From Prevotella sp. (lineage in GTDB: Bacteria > Bacteroidota > Bacteroidia > Bacteroidales > Bacteroidaceae), in assembly GCA_017554145.1 (NCBI GenBank), contig JAFZIZ010000007.1, positions 46,884 through 110,883 of the forward strand: 64,000 nucleotides of DNA, given 5' to 3'. Shown here one piece after another: positions 62,936-64,000 of this stretch. Below the pieces are notes generated by a model, which did not search any database, was not told the origin of the DNA, and saw only the letters and a program-made list of their open reading frames with translations. A program made the translations under genes and the position numbers. The first letter of the stretch is position 1, and each line of letters begins with the position of its first letter.

Positions 62936-62968
62936 TTTTGCACATACTACATACAGTGTGCAAAATTA
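62936..62968 (-). promoter_or_regulatory. Promoter and putative autoregulatory operator of the TetR gene
   Basis: TAATTTTG (62961-62968, minus strand) is a perfect -7 element. It overlaps a 30-base inverted repeat with 9-base arms, TTTTGCACA (62936-62944) and TGTGCAAAA (62957-62965), spanning the predicted transcription start: a typical TetR operator layout. Confidence 0.65.
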
Positions 62969-63049
62969 GGAATTTCTTTTGAAATCAGCAAATAAAAATC
63001 GAAGAAAATGTCTAAAAAAAGGATTAATGGCAAAAAATGTATATGAATA

Positions 63050-63081
63050 TTTGGACATTTCAGAAAATAATCGTACCTTTG
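63050..63081 (+). promoter_or_regulatory. Promoter of the initiator tRNA gene
   Basis: TTTG (63050-63053), 20 bases and TACCTTTG (63074-63081), a full Bacteroidota consensus, 21 bases before the tRNA 5' end. Confidence 0.85.
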
Positions 63082-63102
63082 CACCCGCTAAGAAGAAATG
63101 AT

Positions 63103-63175
63103 CGCGGAGTGGAGCAGTTGGTAGCTCGCCAGGCTCATAACCTGGAGGTCGCATGTTCGAGTCCTGCCTCCGCAA
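63103..63175 (+). tRNA. Initiator tRNA-Met (CAU anticodon)
   Basis: A 73-base cloverleaf with anticodon CAT in the loop CTCATAA. Acceptor stem CGCGGAG/CTCCGCA leaves C1 opposite A72, the unpaired end that marks an initiator tRNA. The D stem has A11-U24, another initiator mark. CCA is not encoded (CTA follows). Two deviations are seen: the anticodon stem has A29-U41 in place of the first of the three usual G-C pairs, and the T stem has a U52-C62 mismatch. It has its own promoter and terminator. Confidence 0.93.
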
Positions 63176-63180
63176 CTAAA

Positions 63181-63218
63181 AAGAAACGCAACCCAATGGA
63201 TTGCGTTTCTTTTTTTGT
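63181..63218 (+). terminator. Terminator of the initiator tRNA gene
   Basis: AAGAAACGCAA pairs with TTGCGTTTCTT (stem 63181-63211) around CCCAATGGA and is followed by a run of T. Confidence 0.85.
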
Positions 63219-63230
63219 TTTAGAATAATC

Positions 63231-63701
63231 TCACTTCATGTGACGCATCACCTTCTCATAATAACGCTGAGTAGCTCTCTTTGAGTAGTGCTGACCTCCG
63301 TTCCACGAACGAATCGCATGTTCTACATCATTACCACGATTGAAATACGACTGCAAGAGAATAAACATCTCCTTCGATTTCTGTACATCGAAACGGTCGT
63401 TTAAGGTGTAGCGTTTCTTGCTCTTTCTCTTCTGTAGAATGTTGTTGCATTCACGTACGCAAATTGGAGTAATCTGCATCGCTCCGCAAGACGGTCCACT
63501 GACTGCACGAGGGTTTCCACCACTCTCTACCTGAATAATCGCATTGATAACAGGTGTCCAGTCAAAAGAGCTTTCATTTCCATTTGTTCCGGCATTTACT
63601 TTAACGGAACAAGCCATTAAAATGGCTAATGTAATTAATACTTTTCTAACAACCTTTATCATATAAACCTTTTTAAGTATGACCGTCTCACCACGAGACA
63701 T
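63231..63701 (-). CDS. Small exported lytic-transglycosylase-like protein
   Basis: A 156-residue protein with a signal peptide (MIKVVRKVLITLAILMACSV from an inner Met at 63662; the first ATG is at 63701). The catalytic-like block is IIQVESGGNPRAVSGPSCGAMQITP, the ESGG...GAMQ pattern of the soluble lytic transglycosylase (SLT) fold, and NRGNDVEHAIRSWNGGQHYS matches the SLT C-terminal helix. It would cut murein glycan in the periplasm. No partner gene is seen. It is followed on the plus strand by the tRNA terminator region, convergent with the tRNA gene. Confidence 0.85.
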   Translation of the reverse strand: MSRGETVILKKVYMIKVVRKVLITLAILMACSVKVNAGTNGNESSFDWTPVINAIIQVESGGNPRAVSGPSCGAMQITPICVRECNNILQKRKSKKRYTLNDRFDVQKSKEMFILLQSYFNRGNDVEHAIRSWNGGQHYSKRATQRYYEKVMRHMK

Positions 63702-63729
63702 TCGATCGTCACACTATTGTTAACGCGCA

Positions 63730-63761
63730 CAAAGGTACGGCTATTTTATTAAGTAGCCAAA
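63730..63761 (-). promoter_or_regulatory. Promoter of the transglycosylase-like gene
   Basis: Minus strand TTTG (63758-63761), 20 bases, TACCTTTG (63730-63737), 28 bases before the first ATG. Confidence 0.83.
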
Positions 63762-63856
63762 CTTTCCCACAAAATATAACATTGATTATCAATTAATTAA
63801 CATAAATCAAGATTGTTAAAACAATCAATAATAAGAAATATTGCATAAAAATACCA

Positions 63857-63895
63857 ACAAAAAGAGTCCCTGCTATCTTTTGATAACAGGGACTC
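63857..63895 (-). terminator. Terminator of the rRNA operon
   Basis: On the minus strand GAGTCCCTGTTATC pairs with GATAGCAGGGACTC around a short A-rich loop (63864-63895), followed by TTTTTGTT. It lies 15 bases after the 5S rRNA 3' end. Confidence 0.9.
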
Positions 63896-63910
63896 CTCGT
63901 CTTGAAAAAA

Positions 63911-64000
<90 letters not shown>

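Noticed and set aside
63037-63228. 63-codon plus-strand ORF
   Set aside because: It reads straight through the initiator tRNA gene and its terminator, so it is not a protein gene.

Overview
The window looks like a chromosome segment of a Prevotella-type Bacteroidales bacterium. Evidence for this: promoters of the Bacteroidota form (TTTG, about 19-20 bases, TAnnTTTG) precede many genes; the protein set includes a TonB-dependent receptor, a Wza/Wzc-type polysaccharide export pair with a fused tyrosine kinase, a lipoprotein TamA homologue (TamL-like) beside TamB, a DUF4923-type lipoprotein and an M13 peptidase; and an initiator tRNA and the edge of a 5S rRNA gene close the right end. Most genes lie on the minus strand, so the text below reads from high to low coordinates within each block.

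Region 1 to 11.4 kb is the tail of a capsule/exopolysaccharide locus. In transcription order it has a Wzz/BY-kinase fusion with a Tyr-rich tail, a small HAD phosphatase, a Wza-like lipoprotein, a 54-residue membrane protein, then accessory genes (a GxxExxY protein bracketed by 200-bp repeats, three small coupled ORFs, an HNH protein, a four-helix-bundle protein), and then the sugar genes proper: a Wzx flippase, a 35-codon remnant of an iron-sulfur protein, a hexapeptide acyltransferase and a partial polysaccharide pyruvyltransferase. Its left part looks AT-rich and is full of repeats.

Region 11.5 to 27.5 kb is housekeeping: a phosphohexose mutase, two TPR proteins behind gyrA, divergent clpC, gdhA, a two-component system and a TonB-dependent receptor.

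Region 27.5 to 39.8 kb is the most unusual part. It is a tightly packed eight-gene run: a quadruple zinc-ribbon protein, a membrane Ser/Thr kinase, a protein with four AAA+ modules, a zinc-ribbon/FHA protein, a PP2C phosphatase, then metA, a U32 peptidase-family gene and a zinc-ribbon membrane lipoprotein. Writer, reader, eraser and a motor ATPase in one operon suggest an undescribed phospho-signalling machine.

Region 39.9 to 64 kb holds an M13 peptidase with an ABC-F ATPase, divergent tex, an LD-carboxypeptidase, infC-rpmI-rplT, a solo B3/4-domain protein, a large repeat-rich surface protein behind a structured leader RNA, then tetR-fabG-DUF4923-rluA-tamB-tamL in one run, an initiator tRNA, a small lytic transglycosylase-like protein and the 3' end of a 5S rRNA gene.

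Cutting across all regions are short tandem arrays with a strict 7-base period (several unrelated unit sequences) and a 9-base family found inside three coding regions. Several 7-base arrays run over the stop codon of a gene and two lie inside coding regions. Transcription signals are also densely packed: at three places the terminator of one gene abuts or overlaps the promoter of the next.
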